The notes under the pieces were generated by a model. That model was not told the origin of the DNA. It did no database searches and saw nothing but the letters and a program-made list of their open reading frames with translations. This document shows positions 51,722 through 58,211 of a stretch of 64,000 nucleotides of DNA, piece by piece. Source of the DNA: Acidobacteriota bacterium (GTDB lineage Bacteria > Acidobacteriota > Blastocatellia > Pyrinomonadales > Pyrinomonadaceae). The position numbers were made by a program, and so were the translations under genes. Numbering within the stretch: the stretch's first letter is position 1; the number at the start of each line of letters is the position of its first letter. The stretch spans positions 1,488,001-1,552,000 of the forward strand of contig CP065000.1 in NCBI GenBank assembly GCA_016700075.1. The letters are read 5' to 3'.

Positions 51722-51888
51722 GCGTTACCTCAAAATGGGTTCCTTATTTAATCTTTCGTATCTGGGGAAAACGGCAACACCGCATCCAAAGCTCGGTTTT
51801 TGCGGCGTTTGCGTAAGAACTACGAAAGACTATAACATTCACACGACGGGCGGGCAAGCTTTTTTGCTCCGTTCTAGTTTCATCCTTA

Positions 51889-53424
51889 ATGCCTTTCTTT
51901 AGAACATTTCGCGGAAAGTTGCTGCTGATCCTGGCGCTGCTGTTGGTGGCGACCCTGGGCTTTCAATACTACCTGAATCTTGTCTCACAGCGGGAAAGCG
52001 CAGAACTTCGCGAAGCTCAAACAGAAGCCCTTGTGGCCGGCATTACGCTCGGCTTTACGAGCATTCCGATGCAGGATCTGCGTGTTCAGGATCTCGTCGA
52101 TCAGGCAGACGAGACCTATTTCAGCCGCGAAACACGTCAAAGGATCAAGGACATCATCGTCATCGATCACGACTGGAACGTGATCGATAGTTTGAACGCG
52201 GAGTTCCTGCCGGAATACGACGAAAACAACAACGTCGTCTACAAAAAGGCGAGAGATCTGACCGGACTGCCGCCCTTGATGGAGAGCGCCCGACTCGGTG
52301 ACGACGCAAAAAACTTTCCAAATCCGATCGACCCGGACCGCAAAGCGATCTCGGACGAAGCTCACGCAATTCCCATTGAAACCAGTAAAGGCCGCTGGTA
52401 CGTGATGGTGCTGATCAAGAATGACCGCGATGAGGCCGCACGGCGTGCCGCCCAGCCGTTGCTGTTTACGCTGATCGTCCTGCTCGCTTCATCGATCATC
52501 ACTTTTATGCTCGTTTGGCGTTTTTCGCGGCCGATCGCAAACCTTTCGGCAGCCGCAAGACGTGTTGCTCAGGGCGATCTATCGACCCGCGTGTCCGAGG
52601 CTGAACGTAGCGATGAGATGGGAATGCTCGCACGAAATTTCAACGAAATGGCGGCGGAACTCGAAAAGAAACGCGACCTTGAGTTGCAGCTGCAGCAGGC
52701 GGAAAAAAGTGCGGTCGTTGGGCGGCTCGGCTCCGCCATCGCTCATGAGATACGCAATCCGTTGAATTACATCAATCTCACGCTCGATCATCTTCGGACG
52801 AAATACGCGCCTGCTGAACCTGTAGATAAAGAAAAATTTGAAAAGCTCACGTCCCAACTAAAAACCGAGGTCGGCCGTATAAATCAGCAGATATCTGATT
52901 TCTTGAACTATTCGCGTCCGGCAAAGGCGAATCTTAGGCCAACCGACCCGCGACAAGTGATTGACGATTCGTTGCGGTTGATCGAGCCCGAAGCAGAAGA
53001 AAAAGGCATCACCATCGGCATTGTCGAACATGAAAATGTCCCGCAGATCATGGCCGATCCGGAATTTCTACGTTCCGTTTTCAATAATCTTTTCATCAAC
53101 GCCCTGCAATCTATGGAAACGCAGGGCGGACATCTGGGCATCAAAATCACACCCAGCGAGACCGGCAATTGCGTGAATTTTGAGATATCGGATACCGGCG
53201 TCGGCATACCGCCCGAGAATTTGGAGAAGATATTTGAACCATATTTTTCAACGAAAGAGACAGGAACGGGCCTCGGCCTGGCGATAGTTCAAAAGATCGT
53301 CGAATCGCATAACGGGACGATCGACGTCAGGTCGGAAGAAGCAAAAGGAACGACGTTCACGGTAAAGCTGCCGACTCATTCTGAACCGCAGAGACGCGGA
53401 GACGCCGAGGAAAAAAGCAGGTAA
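51889..53424 (+). CDS. Membrane-bound sensor histidine kinase (HAMP-HisKA-HATPase)
   Basis: A 511-residue kinase. Helix one is about residues 9-27 and helix two about 191-210 (LFTLIVLLASSIITFMLVWR), enclosing a periplasmic sensor domain that I do not recognise. HAMP follows, then the phosphorylated His near 286 (AIAHEIRNPLNYINL), the N box (NLFINALQSM) and G boxes (DTGVGIPPENLEKIF, GTGLGLAIVQKI). This is the NtrB-like HisKA type, partner of sigma-54 regulators. The last 12 codons or so (PQRRGDAEEKSR) come from a repeat arm, so its native end has been altered. Its probable partner regulator now starts 2.6 kb away because of two insertions. Confidence 0.93.
   Translation: MPFFRTFRGKLLLILALLLVATLGFQYYLNLVSQRESAELREAQTEALVAGITLGFTSIPMQDLRVQDLVDQADETYFSRETRQRIKDIIVIDHDWNVIDSLNAEFLPEYDENNNVVYKKARDLTGLPPLMESARLGDDAKNFPNPIDPDRKAISDEAHAIPIETSKGRWYVMVLIKNDRDEAARRAAQPLLFTLIVLLASSIITFMLVWRFSRPIANLSAAARRVAQGDLSTRVSEAERSDEMGMLARNFNEMAAELEKKRDLELQLQQAEKSAVVGRLGSAIAHEIRNPLNYINLTLDHLRTKYAPAEPVDKEKFEKLTSQLKTEVGRINQQISDFLNYSRPAKANLRPTDPRQVIDDSLRLIEPEAEEKGITIGIVEHENVPQIMADPEFLRSVFNNLFINALQSMETQGGHLGIKITPSETGNCVNFEISDTGVGIPPENLEKIFEPYFSTKETGTGLGLAIVQKIVESHNGTIDVRSEEAKGTTFTVKLPTHSEPQRRGDAEEKSR
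53385..53411 (+). repeat. Left arm of the inverted repeat framing the GxxExxY gene
   Basis: ACCGCAGAGACGCGGAGACG continuing to CCGAGGA. It matches the reverse complement of 53840-53866 at 25 of 27 positions. It lies in the histidine kinase 3' end, in frame, and ends 13 nt before the kinase stop. Confidence 0.85.
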
Positions 53425-53430
53425 GTTTAG

Positions 53431-53832
53431 ATGCTCAACAATGAACATGCGGTCGAAAGGGTCAACTCTCTAACGGAGAGCATCATCGGCTGTGCGATAG
53501 AGGTTCACAGGGCCATCGGTCCTGGATTATTGGAATCAGCTTACGAAGAATGTTTGTGTTACGAACTCGCTCAGAATGGCCTGAGTTTCCAACGTCAGGT
53601 TCCTTTGCCTGTTATTTACAAAGGCGTCAAACTCGATTGCCGGTATAAATTGGACATCATTGTAGAAAATGCGGTCATAATTGAACTAAAGGCCGTAGAT
53701 CGCATTATCGCAATTCATGAGGCTCAACTTCTATCATACCTTCGAATGCTGGATCTGAGAGTTGGCTTGATCCTGAACCATCACTCATCTGTTCTAAAGA
53801 ACGGCATAAAACGAATTGTGAATAGATTTTGA
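53431..53832 (+). CDS. GxxExxY-family protein (predicted PD-(D/E)XK nuclease-like)
   Basis: The 133-residue protein carries the defining motif GLLESAY in GPGLLESAYEECL and a nuclease-like core: YKLDIIVENAVIIELKA contains the Asp ... Glu-x-Lys residues expected of PD-(D/E)XK enzymes (Asp in LDII, Glu-Leu-Lys in IIELKA). Family function is not established; a role in DNA cleavage or in moving its own repeat is possible. It begins 6 nt after the histidine kinase stop and lies between inverted repeat arms. No Shine-Dalgarno sequence is evident. An ordinary cargo gene cannot be excluded. Confidence 0.82.
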   Translation: MLNNEHAVERVNSLTESIIGCAIEVHRAIGPGLLESAYEECLCYELAQNGLSFQRQVPLPVIYKGVKLDCRYKLDIIVENAVIIELKAVDRIIAIHEAQLLSYLRMLDLRVGLILNHHSSVLKNGIKRIVNRF

Positions 53833-53839
53833 TCTCCTC

Positions 53840-53866
53840 TCCTCTGCGTCTCCGCGTCTTTGCGGT
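53840..53866 (-). repeat. Right arm of the inverted repeat framing the GxxExxY gene
   Basis: On the minus strand it reads ACCGCAAAGACGCGGAGACG and continues CAGAGGA. The plus-strand end GCGGTGAAT lies 9-17 nt before the ATG of the response-regulator stub and could act as its ribosome-binding site, as seen for other copies of the family. Confidence 0.85.
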
Positions 53867-53877
53867 GAATATCACTT

Positions 53878-53975
53878 ATGGCAAGAAAAAGCATCCTCGT
53901 CGTCGATGACAAGAAAAATCAAAGAGAGATACTTGAGACGATCCTTTCGGGTGAGGGCTACGACGTAACGACCGC
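53878..53975 (+). repeat. Direct repeat, left copy (partner at 56066-56163)
   Basis: A 98-bp direct repeat with six mismatches bounds the bacteriocin-like cassette. Both copies begin at an ATG and stop at ACGACCGC, after which the sequences diverge at once. This sharp end marks the left boundary of the inserted DNA. Confidence 0.9.
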
Positions 53976-53982
53976 CAGTTAG
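53878..53982 (+). pseudogene. Truncated response-regulator 5' fragment
   Basis: Thirty-four codons (starting MARKSILVVDDKKNQREI) end at a TAG right after the junction. The first 98 bases match 56066-56163 at 92 positions, and 31 of the first 33 residues equal those of the intact regulator. Position right after the kinase unit suggests that it is what remains of the original gene start, or a second copy brought in by integration. It covers only the first strand and helix of a receiver domain; the phosphorylatable Asp is missing, so it cannot function. Confidence 0.9.
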
Positions 53983-54015
53983 AAATTTCGAGGCATGAGT
54001 GCAAGACCCCACAGG

Positions 54016-54888
54016 TCAATCTCGTTGTTCGGCTTCACGAATTTTTGAGACCATCTTAACAGCACCTTCGATATCACCTTTATAGACAATCAAACCCGCT
54101 CGGCTCACGACGAAGGTCGTGGGGTAAAACCTAACTCCGAAGTCTTTTGCCTGATCCTCATCGGCTAGGACAATGACCGGGAAGGTGTAGCCCCGTTCGC
54201 GAATCTTACGAAACGGCGTGGTCGGTTCGTCTTCTTCGTTTGGCGCGTTGACTGCTAGTAGCAATATTGAAGGATCATTCCCATACTTATCAAATGCTGA
54301 CTGAAGCAGCGGAAATTTTTGGAAACAAATAGAACAGCTTGTTGTCCAAAAGTCCAAAAGAACAATTTTTTCCTTTAGGAAACTATCGGAAATAAGCGTA
54401 TTCTGTTCATCGCGCGCAGTCAGTTTCACACTCATAGCATAGGGATCGACCCTTCCGGTAAAAGTGCCGTAGTTGTGTCGGTGGAGCCACAGATCCCAGC
54501 CGTAAAAATACATGTACCCGACAAAAATGCTGCTGAGAATGAACATTAACAAGTTGGCCGGAAAACTGAATCTCGTTACAAAGTATGCGGAGATCACGCT
54601 TAGGACGCACGCCACAACTACCGGCAGCCCGAATGCTCCCCAAACAAACCATTCAACAATTGTGATGGAATGCATGAGAAGCATCACAAGAAATGTGATC
54701 ATCAAGACATTCGGAGCAGTTATCCTGCCTGAGAATGCCCTGATAAATATTAGCTCCGCAACAAAAAAGCCGACGAAGGAAACCAGCATTATGTGGTCAA
54801 CCTCGCGTGACAATAGGGGTGCCAGCAAAGAAATCAGAACCAAGCTGACGGCTATTGCAACAAATGCTTTGACGTTATCCAAAAACAC
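54016..54888 (-). CDS. Membrane-anchored thioredoxin-like thiol-disulfide oxidoreductase
   Basis: The 290-residue protein has five hydrophobic segments in residues 8-128, in the style of a MauE/DoxX-like or DsbD-like membrane part, then a TlpA-type thioredoxin domain. The active site is Cys185-Ser-Ile-Cys188 in FWTTSCSICFQKFP, and the cis-Pro is Pro256 in FYPTTFV. The domain should face the periplasm. It could oxidise or isomerise disulfides of the eight-Cys peptide encoded just upstream. It starts with GTG 15 nt after the precursor gene's stop, so the two form an operon. Start confidence is moderate because the Shine-Dalgarno sequence is poor. Confidence 0.87.
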   Translation of the reverse strand: MFLDNVKAFVAIAVSLVLISLLAPLLSREVDHIMLVSFVGFFVAELIFIRAFSGRITAPNVLMITFLVMLLMHSITIVEWFVWGAFGLPVVVACVLSVISAYFVTRFSFPANLLMFILSSIFVGYMYFYGWDLWLHRHNYGTFTGRVDPYAMSVKLTARDEQNTLISDSFLKEKIVLLDFWTTSCSICFQKFPLLQSAFDKYGNDPSILLLAVNAPNEEDEPTTPFRKIRERGYTFPVIVLADEDQAKDFGVRFYPTTFVVSRAGLIVYKGDIEGAVKMVSKIREAEQRD

Positions 54889-54903
54889 AACTCAATTGAT
54901 TTG

Positions 54904-55929
54904 TTACGGATTTGGGTAGCAGCGATAATGGCAGCCGAGGATTCCCCAAGGTCCGCACCCGCTCTTTGTGCTAACACATCCACCTTCCGAACCGCAGTAA
55001 TATCCACTAGGACACGACAACAAGCACTCACAGTCGACGGACTCGGCAGTGGCCCTTTTGACCGGCTTGTGTGATCCAATTGACATGAATAGTGCGAATG
55101 CCTCCTCCCTGGAAAAAACAGAATACATTCTATTTACGAGTTCTGTTCCCTCGGTTTCATCGAGTTTTGGGGCAAAGGTGTCAGGTGTCATCGATGTCAA
55201 CATCTCACTGATAAATCTGAGTTGATTCTCAGAAAATGCTCCCGTTGCCAAGTGGTACGCCATCTGAGTCTTCCAAATGCCTACTCGTTCCCTAATGGGC
55301 AACCGCTCAACCAACCTCATGCGAACCATGGAACCTTCATTGAGTAAATCAAAATAGCGACGGACCAGATCCAATTCGATGCTTTTGTCCATTGCAAGCG
55401 GCTCCAGAAAGTCCCCTAATTCATCTCGCGAGAATAATGCTCTGGCGGAGTTTTCGATCTGTAAGCCTTTTGCGCGGATTCCATCCTCAGATTCGATGGT
55501 CGTTTTGCTGAATAATGCGTCGTCGACGTTCATCAAGGAGTTCAAAACAAACTCTCGCTGGGAGGGCGAAACACTCTCGCGCTTAGCAAGCTGCAAAGAG
55601 AGATTGAGCCGAATGAAGGCCGCCTTTTCTGAATTGGAAAGATTTGAGAATGCTAACCGACGAGAGACTGGAGAAAGAGCAGCGATACGTTCAAAGTTCT
55701 CAAGCGAGTTTCCCGTTGAAATGGTTTGAGGGAGAACAAATATCTGGCTCGCGCAGGACACTTTCGGGCTTTCCGTGTTCGTGTCCTTGTCCAACCGTTG
55801 TCCCGAAACTGCCGCTGCTGAGAGTGTCGCGAGACAGAAAAACAAGACTACGAAGAGAGGGGTCTTTGTTTGTTTGTTTGTTTGTTTGTTTGTGCATCTT
55901 TCGTACCTCCAAAGATTTGGTTTCATCAT
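54904..55929 (-). CDS. Fulvocin C-like bacteriocin precursor (secreted, C-terminal eight-Cys peptide)
   Basis: The 341-residue frame from ATG 55929 has a signal sequence (TPLFVVLFFCLATLSAAAVS), then a helical middle with two similar stretches (SVSPSQREFVLNSLMNVDD and GAFSENQLRFISEMLTSMTP), and a last 44 residues with eight Cys: 300, 302, 306, 312, 318, 325, 333 and 337. The spacing C-x-C...GC...SGCG-x-W...C...C recalls fulvocin C of Myxococcus fulvus, also an eight-Cys peptide. A basic site (KPVKRATAES) before it could be a cleavage point. The start is the oddity: see the CAAA repeat and alternative start. Family assignment is from memory; mature peptide and target are unknown. Confidence 0.7.
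   Translation of the reverse strand: MMKPNLWRYERCTNKQTNKQTKTPLFVVLFFCLATLSAAAVSGQRLDKDTNTESPKVSCASQIFVLPQTISTGNSLENFERIAALSPVSRRLAFSNLSNSEKAAFIRLNLSLQLAKRESVSPSQREFVLNSLMNVDDALFSKTTIESEDGIRAKGLQIENSARALFSRDELGDFLEPLAMDKSIELDLVRRYFDLLNEGSMVRMRLVERLPIRERVGIWKTQMAYHLATGAFSENQLRFISEMLTSMTPDTFAPKLDETEGTELVNRMYSVFSREEAFALFMSIGSHKPVKRATAESVDCECLLSCPSGYYCGSEGGCVSTKSGCGPWGILGCHYRCYPNP
55865..55892 (-). repeat. Seven tandem TTTG (CAAA) units in the signal-peptide region
   Basis: Seven perfect copies of a tetranucleotide lie immediately after the best ATG of the bacteriocin-like gene and encode repeated Asn-Lys-Gln-Thr. Four-base units shift the reading frame whenever copy number changes by slipped-strand mispairing. 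With six or nine copies the ATG at 55897 reads into the signal peptide; with the seven copies seen here it does not. Confidence 0.97.
55895..55910 (-). promoter_or_regulatory. Strong ribosome-binding site and alternative start, out of frame at present
   Basis: On the minus strand GGAGG (55910-55906) is followed after 8 nt by ATG (55897-55895), then CAC and the CAAA tract. In the present sequence this frame stops at about 55700, giving 65 useless residues. The in-frame ATGs at 55929 and 55926 have no Shine-Dalgarno sequence. Removal of one repeat unit would yield MHKQTNKQTKTPLFVVLFF, a normal signal-peptide start. Confidence 0.85.
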
Positions 55930-56065
55930 TCTGCTGCGGACAAAGCCAAAGGTTGAACGCCGACCTAGCCCATTTAGGGCTATTGGAGTTTCGGGAGAAA
56001 CGTTACCGGCTTTATCTACATCGTAAGTTATAATCCTAAATGCGATCGTATGCAATAGTTTTTTT

Positions 56066-57433
56066 ATGTCACGAAAATCCATCCTCGTCGTCGATGACGA
56101 GAAAAATCAAAGAGAGATACTTGAGACGATCCTTTCGGGCGAGGGCTACGACGTAACGACCGCGTCGTCAGGCGAGGCAGCGATGAAATTTGTCGAAACG
56201 CGGCGTTTCGACCTTGTTCTGACCGATCTCAAAATGACCGGCATGTCCGGCCTCGATCTGCTCAAGCAGCTTACGGATTATGACAAGTCGATCATCGTCA
56301 TCTTGTTGACGGCCCACGGCTCGGTCGATTCGGCGGTGGACGCGATGCGGCTGGGGGCTTTTGAGTATCTGCAAAAGCCCTACGACAGCGAAAAACTGCT
56401 CGAAACCGTCTCGCGGGCGTTGAAAAAGCTGAACACGCTCGATGCCGAGATCATCTCGGTCTCGCCCGAGATGGACAAGGTCAAAAAGCTCATTCTAAAG
56501 ATCGCAAAATCCAATGCTACCGTTCTGATCCGCGGCGAAAGCGGCACCGGAAAAGAGCTGATCGCACGGTCGATCCACACGAACAGCCTGCGGTCGAATC
56601 AGACGTTTCAGGCCGTGAATTGTGCCGCGATAAACGAGAATCTGCTGGAATCGGAGCTTTTCGGCCACGAAAAAGGCTCTTTCACCGGCGCCGTCGCTGA
56701 AAAGAAAGGGCTTTTTGAGATCGCCGACGGCGGGACGCTGTTTCTTGACGAGATCGGCGAGCTCGACATTTCGCTGCAGGCGAAGATCTTGCGTGCATTG
56801 CAGGAAAAACAGATCCGCCGCGTCGGCGGCACTCGCGAGATAAACGTGGACGTCCGCGTGGTCGCCGCAACGAACCGCGACCTGCTGCACATGGTTGAGG
56901 AAAAACGTTTTCGCGAGGACCTTTATTACCGCCTGAATGTGCTTTCGATCGAACTGCCGGCTCTGCGCGAGCGTCGGTCGGATGTGGCGGTACTGATGGA
57001 ATATTTCCTGAAAAAACATACTCGCGGCACCGATCGAAAAGTGTCCATCGAATCCGCCGCACGGAAGCTGCTCGAAGACTATTCCTATCCCGGTAACGTC
57101 CGCCAACTCGAATCGGCGATCGAGCGAGCGATCTTGCTTTGCGAAAACGACACGATCACCACCGACGACCTGCCGCCTGAAATGACGCAGGGGCGTTCAG
57201 CAACAGCCGCAGCCGCAGCAAGCGGAATGTTCACGCTGCCGCCCGAAGGTGTAAATTTCGAGGACGTCGAACGCACGCTCATAGAACAGGCAATGTCGCG
57301 AACCGACAACAACATAACCAAGTCTGCCAAACTGCTCGGGCTAACATTCCGAACTCTGCAATATCGACTCGAAAAATTCGGATTGAAGAAGGATGATAGT
57401 GACGATGGGCAAGCGACGAGGGAAGAGGAATAG
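56066..57433 (+). CDS. Sigma-54-dependent response regulator (NtrC family)
   Basis: A 455-residue activator: receiver domain with Asp53 (LVLTDLKMTG) after the acidic pair in LVVDDEKNQ; AAA+ domain with Walker A GESGTGKE (157-164), GSFTGA (205-210; a Ser variant of GAFTGA) and Walker B GGTLFLDEIGEL; and a C-terminal Fis-type helix-turn-helix (NNITKSAKLLGLTFRTLQYR). It activates sigma-54 promoters after phosphorylation, probably by the kinase at 51889. Its first 98 bases duplicate the stub at 53878. It is now divergent from the bacteriocin-like gene, with 136 nt or more between starts, so its promoter must lie in inserted DNA. The last residues come from a GACGAGGGA-type repeat. Confidence 0.95.
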   Translation: MSRKSILVVDDEKNQREILETILSGEGYDVTTASSGEAAMKFVETRRFDLVLTDLKMTGMSGLDLLKQLTDYDKSIIVILLTAHGSVDSAVDAMRLGAFEYLQKPYDSEKLLETVSRALKKLNTLDAEIISVSPEMDKVKKLILKIAKSNATVLIRGESGTGKELIARSIHTNSLRSNQTFQAVNCAAINENLLESELFGHEKGSFTGAVAEKKGLFEIADGGTLFLDEIGELDISLQAKILRALQEKQIRRVGGTREINVDVRVVAATNRDLLHMVEEKRFREDLYYRLNVLSIELPALRERRSDVAVLMEYFLKKHTRGTDRKVSIESAARKLLEDYSYPGNVRQLESAIERAILLCENDTITTDDLPPEMTQGRSATAAAAASGMFTLPPEGVNFEDVERTLIEQAMSRTDNNITKSAKLLGLTFRTLQYRLEKFGLKKDDSDDGQATREEE

Positions 57434-57540
57434 TTAGAGGCAAGGGACGAGCGACGAGGGATATAATATTCGCCCGCGGACACGACTTTTCTGTGGATAA
57501 TCCGTCCGTTCTGTTTTAAAGTTCTATCGGAGGAAACACG

Positions 57541-58167
57541 ATGGAATGGTTTTCGACGATCTCTCTAGCTCTCGGTACGGCGTGGACGAGCGGTATCAAT
57601 CTATACGCAACTGTCTCGATACTCGGCCTGCTGCAGAAATTTGGTGCGACGAAGCTGCCCGGCGGGCTCGACGTGCTGGACAACTGGTGGATCATCGGCA
57701 TCGCCGGCGGGCTTTACACCGTCGAATTTTTCGCGGACAAGATACCGTATGTAGATAGCGTCTGGGATGTTTTTCACACGTTCATTCGAGTTCCCGCAGG
57801 CGCGGTGGTGGCGTACGCTGCGACGAACGATTTGGACCCAACGGTTTGGGTTTCGGCGGCACTACTAGGCGGCGGACTTGCATTTGCATCGCACGGCACC
57901 AAAGCCGCAGCCCGCATTGGAGCTAACTTCTCGCCCGAGCCAGTCTCGAATTGGGCACTCTCTCTCATCGAAGACGGCATCGCGATGATCGGGACGGTGT
58001 TGGCGGTTTTCGCTCCTTTTATCATCGCGACGATCCTTATCGTATTTGTTCTATTCTTTCTGTGGTTCTTTCCAAAGGTCTATCGCGCGGTAATTAGACT
58101 ATTTGCGGCGACCGCTGCCTTTTTCCGCGGCGAAGGATTTAAAGATATTGCCCGCAAGGCGGGCTGA
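57541..58167 (+). CDS. DUF4126 integral membrane protein
   Basis: The 208-residue protein matches DUF4126: LGTAWTSGINLYATVSILGL at the start, NWWIIGIAGGLYTVEFFADK and HGTKAAARIGANFSPEPVSNW further on, and a C-terminal helix pair (FAPFIIATILIVFVLFFLWF). About five membrane segments are present. The function of the family is unknown. The start follows GGAGG by 7 nt. A degenerate repeat of GACGAGGGA lies between it and the response regulator. Confidence 0.85.
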   Translation: MEWFSTISLALGTAWTSGINLYATVSILGLLQKFGATKLPGGLDVLDNWWIIGIAGGLYTVEFFADKIPYVDSVWDVFHTFIRVPAGAVVAYAATNDLDPTVWVSAALLGGGLAFASHGTKAAARIGANFSPEPVSNWALSLIEDGIAMIGTVLAVFAPFIIATILIVFVLFFLWFFPKVYRAVIRLFAATAAFFRGEGFKDIARKAG

Positions 58168-58211
58168 TCGCGTTCGTTCTATCTGCGTGGTATCGAAACG
58201 GAGGAAATACG

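Larger units (their letters stand above)
53385..53866 (+). mobile_element. Candidate mobile unit: GxxExxY gene framed by a split palindromic repeat
   Basis: Two near-perfect inverted arms (27 nt, two mismatches) enclose one gene of 133 codons with little other DNA. The arms belong to the same CGCAGAGA family as stand-alone palindromes elsewhere in this window, so those could be relatives that lack the gene, as with REP elements and RAYT transposases. The unit lies between a histidine kinase and the first codons of a response regulator, where a gap of a few bases would be expected. I see no target-site duplication beyond the arms. Mobility is inferred from the layout only. Confidence 0.55.
53976..56065. 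mobile_element. Inserted cassette with fulvocin-like precursor and thioredoxin-like gene
   Basis: About 2.1 kb, oriented opposite to its surroundings and more AT-rich by eye, lies between the two copies of the 98-bp direct repeat. It contains two minus-strand genes and no transposase, integrase or terminal inverted repeat that I can find. The layout fits integration by recombination within the regulator's 5' end, with the incoming DNA restoring an intact regulator. Because the repeat copies differ by six bases, either the donor carried its own allele or the event is old. Confidence 0.7.

Noticed and set aside
53976..56065. Transposase or integrase driving the bacteriocin-like cassette
   Set aside because: All frames in the cassette were considered; only the precursor and the thioredoxin-like protein are credible, and no terminal inverted repeats are seen.
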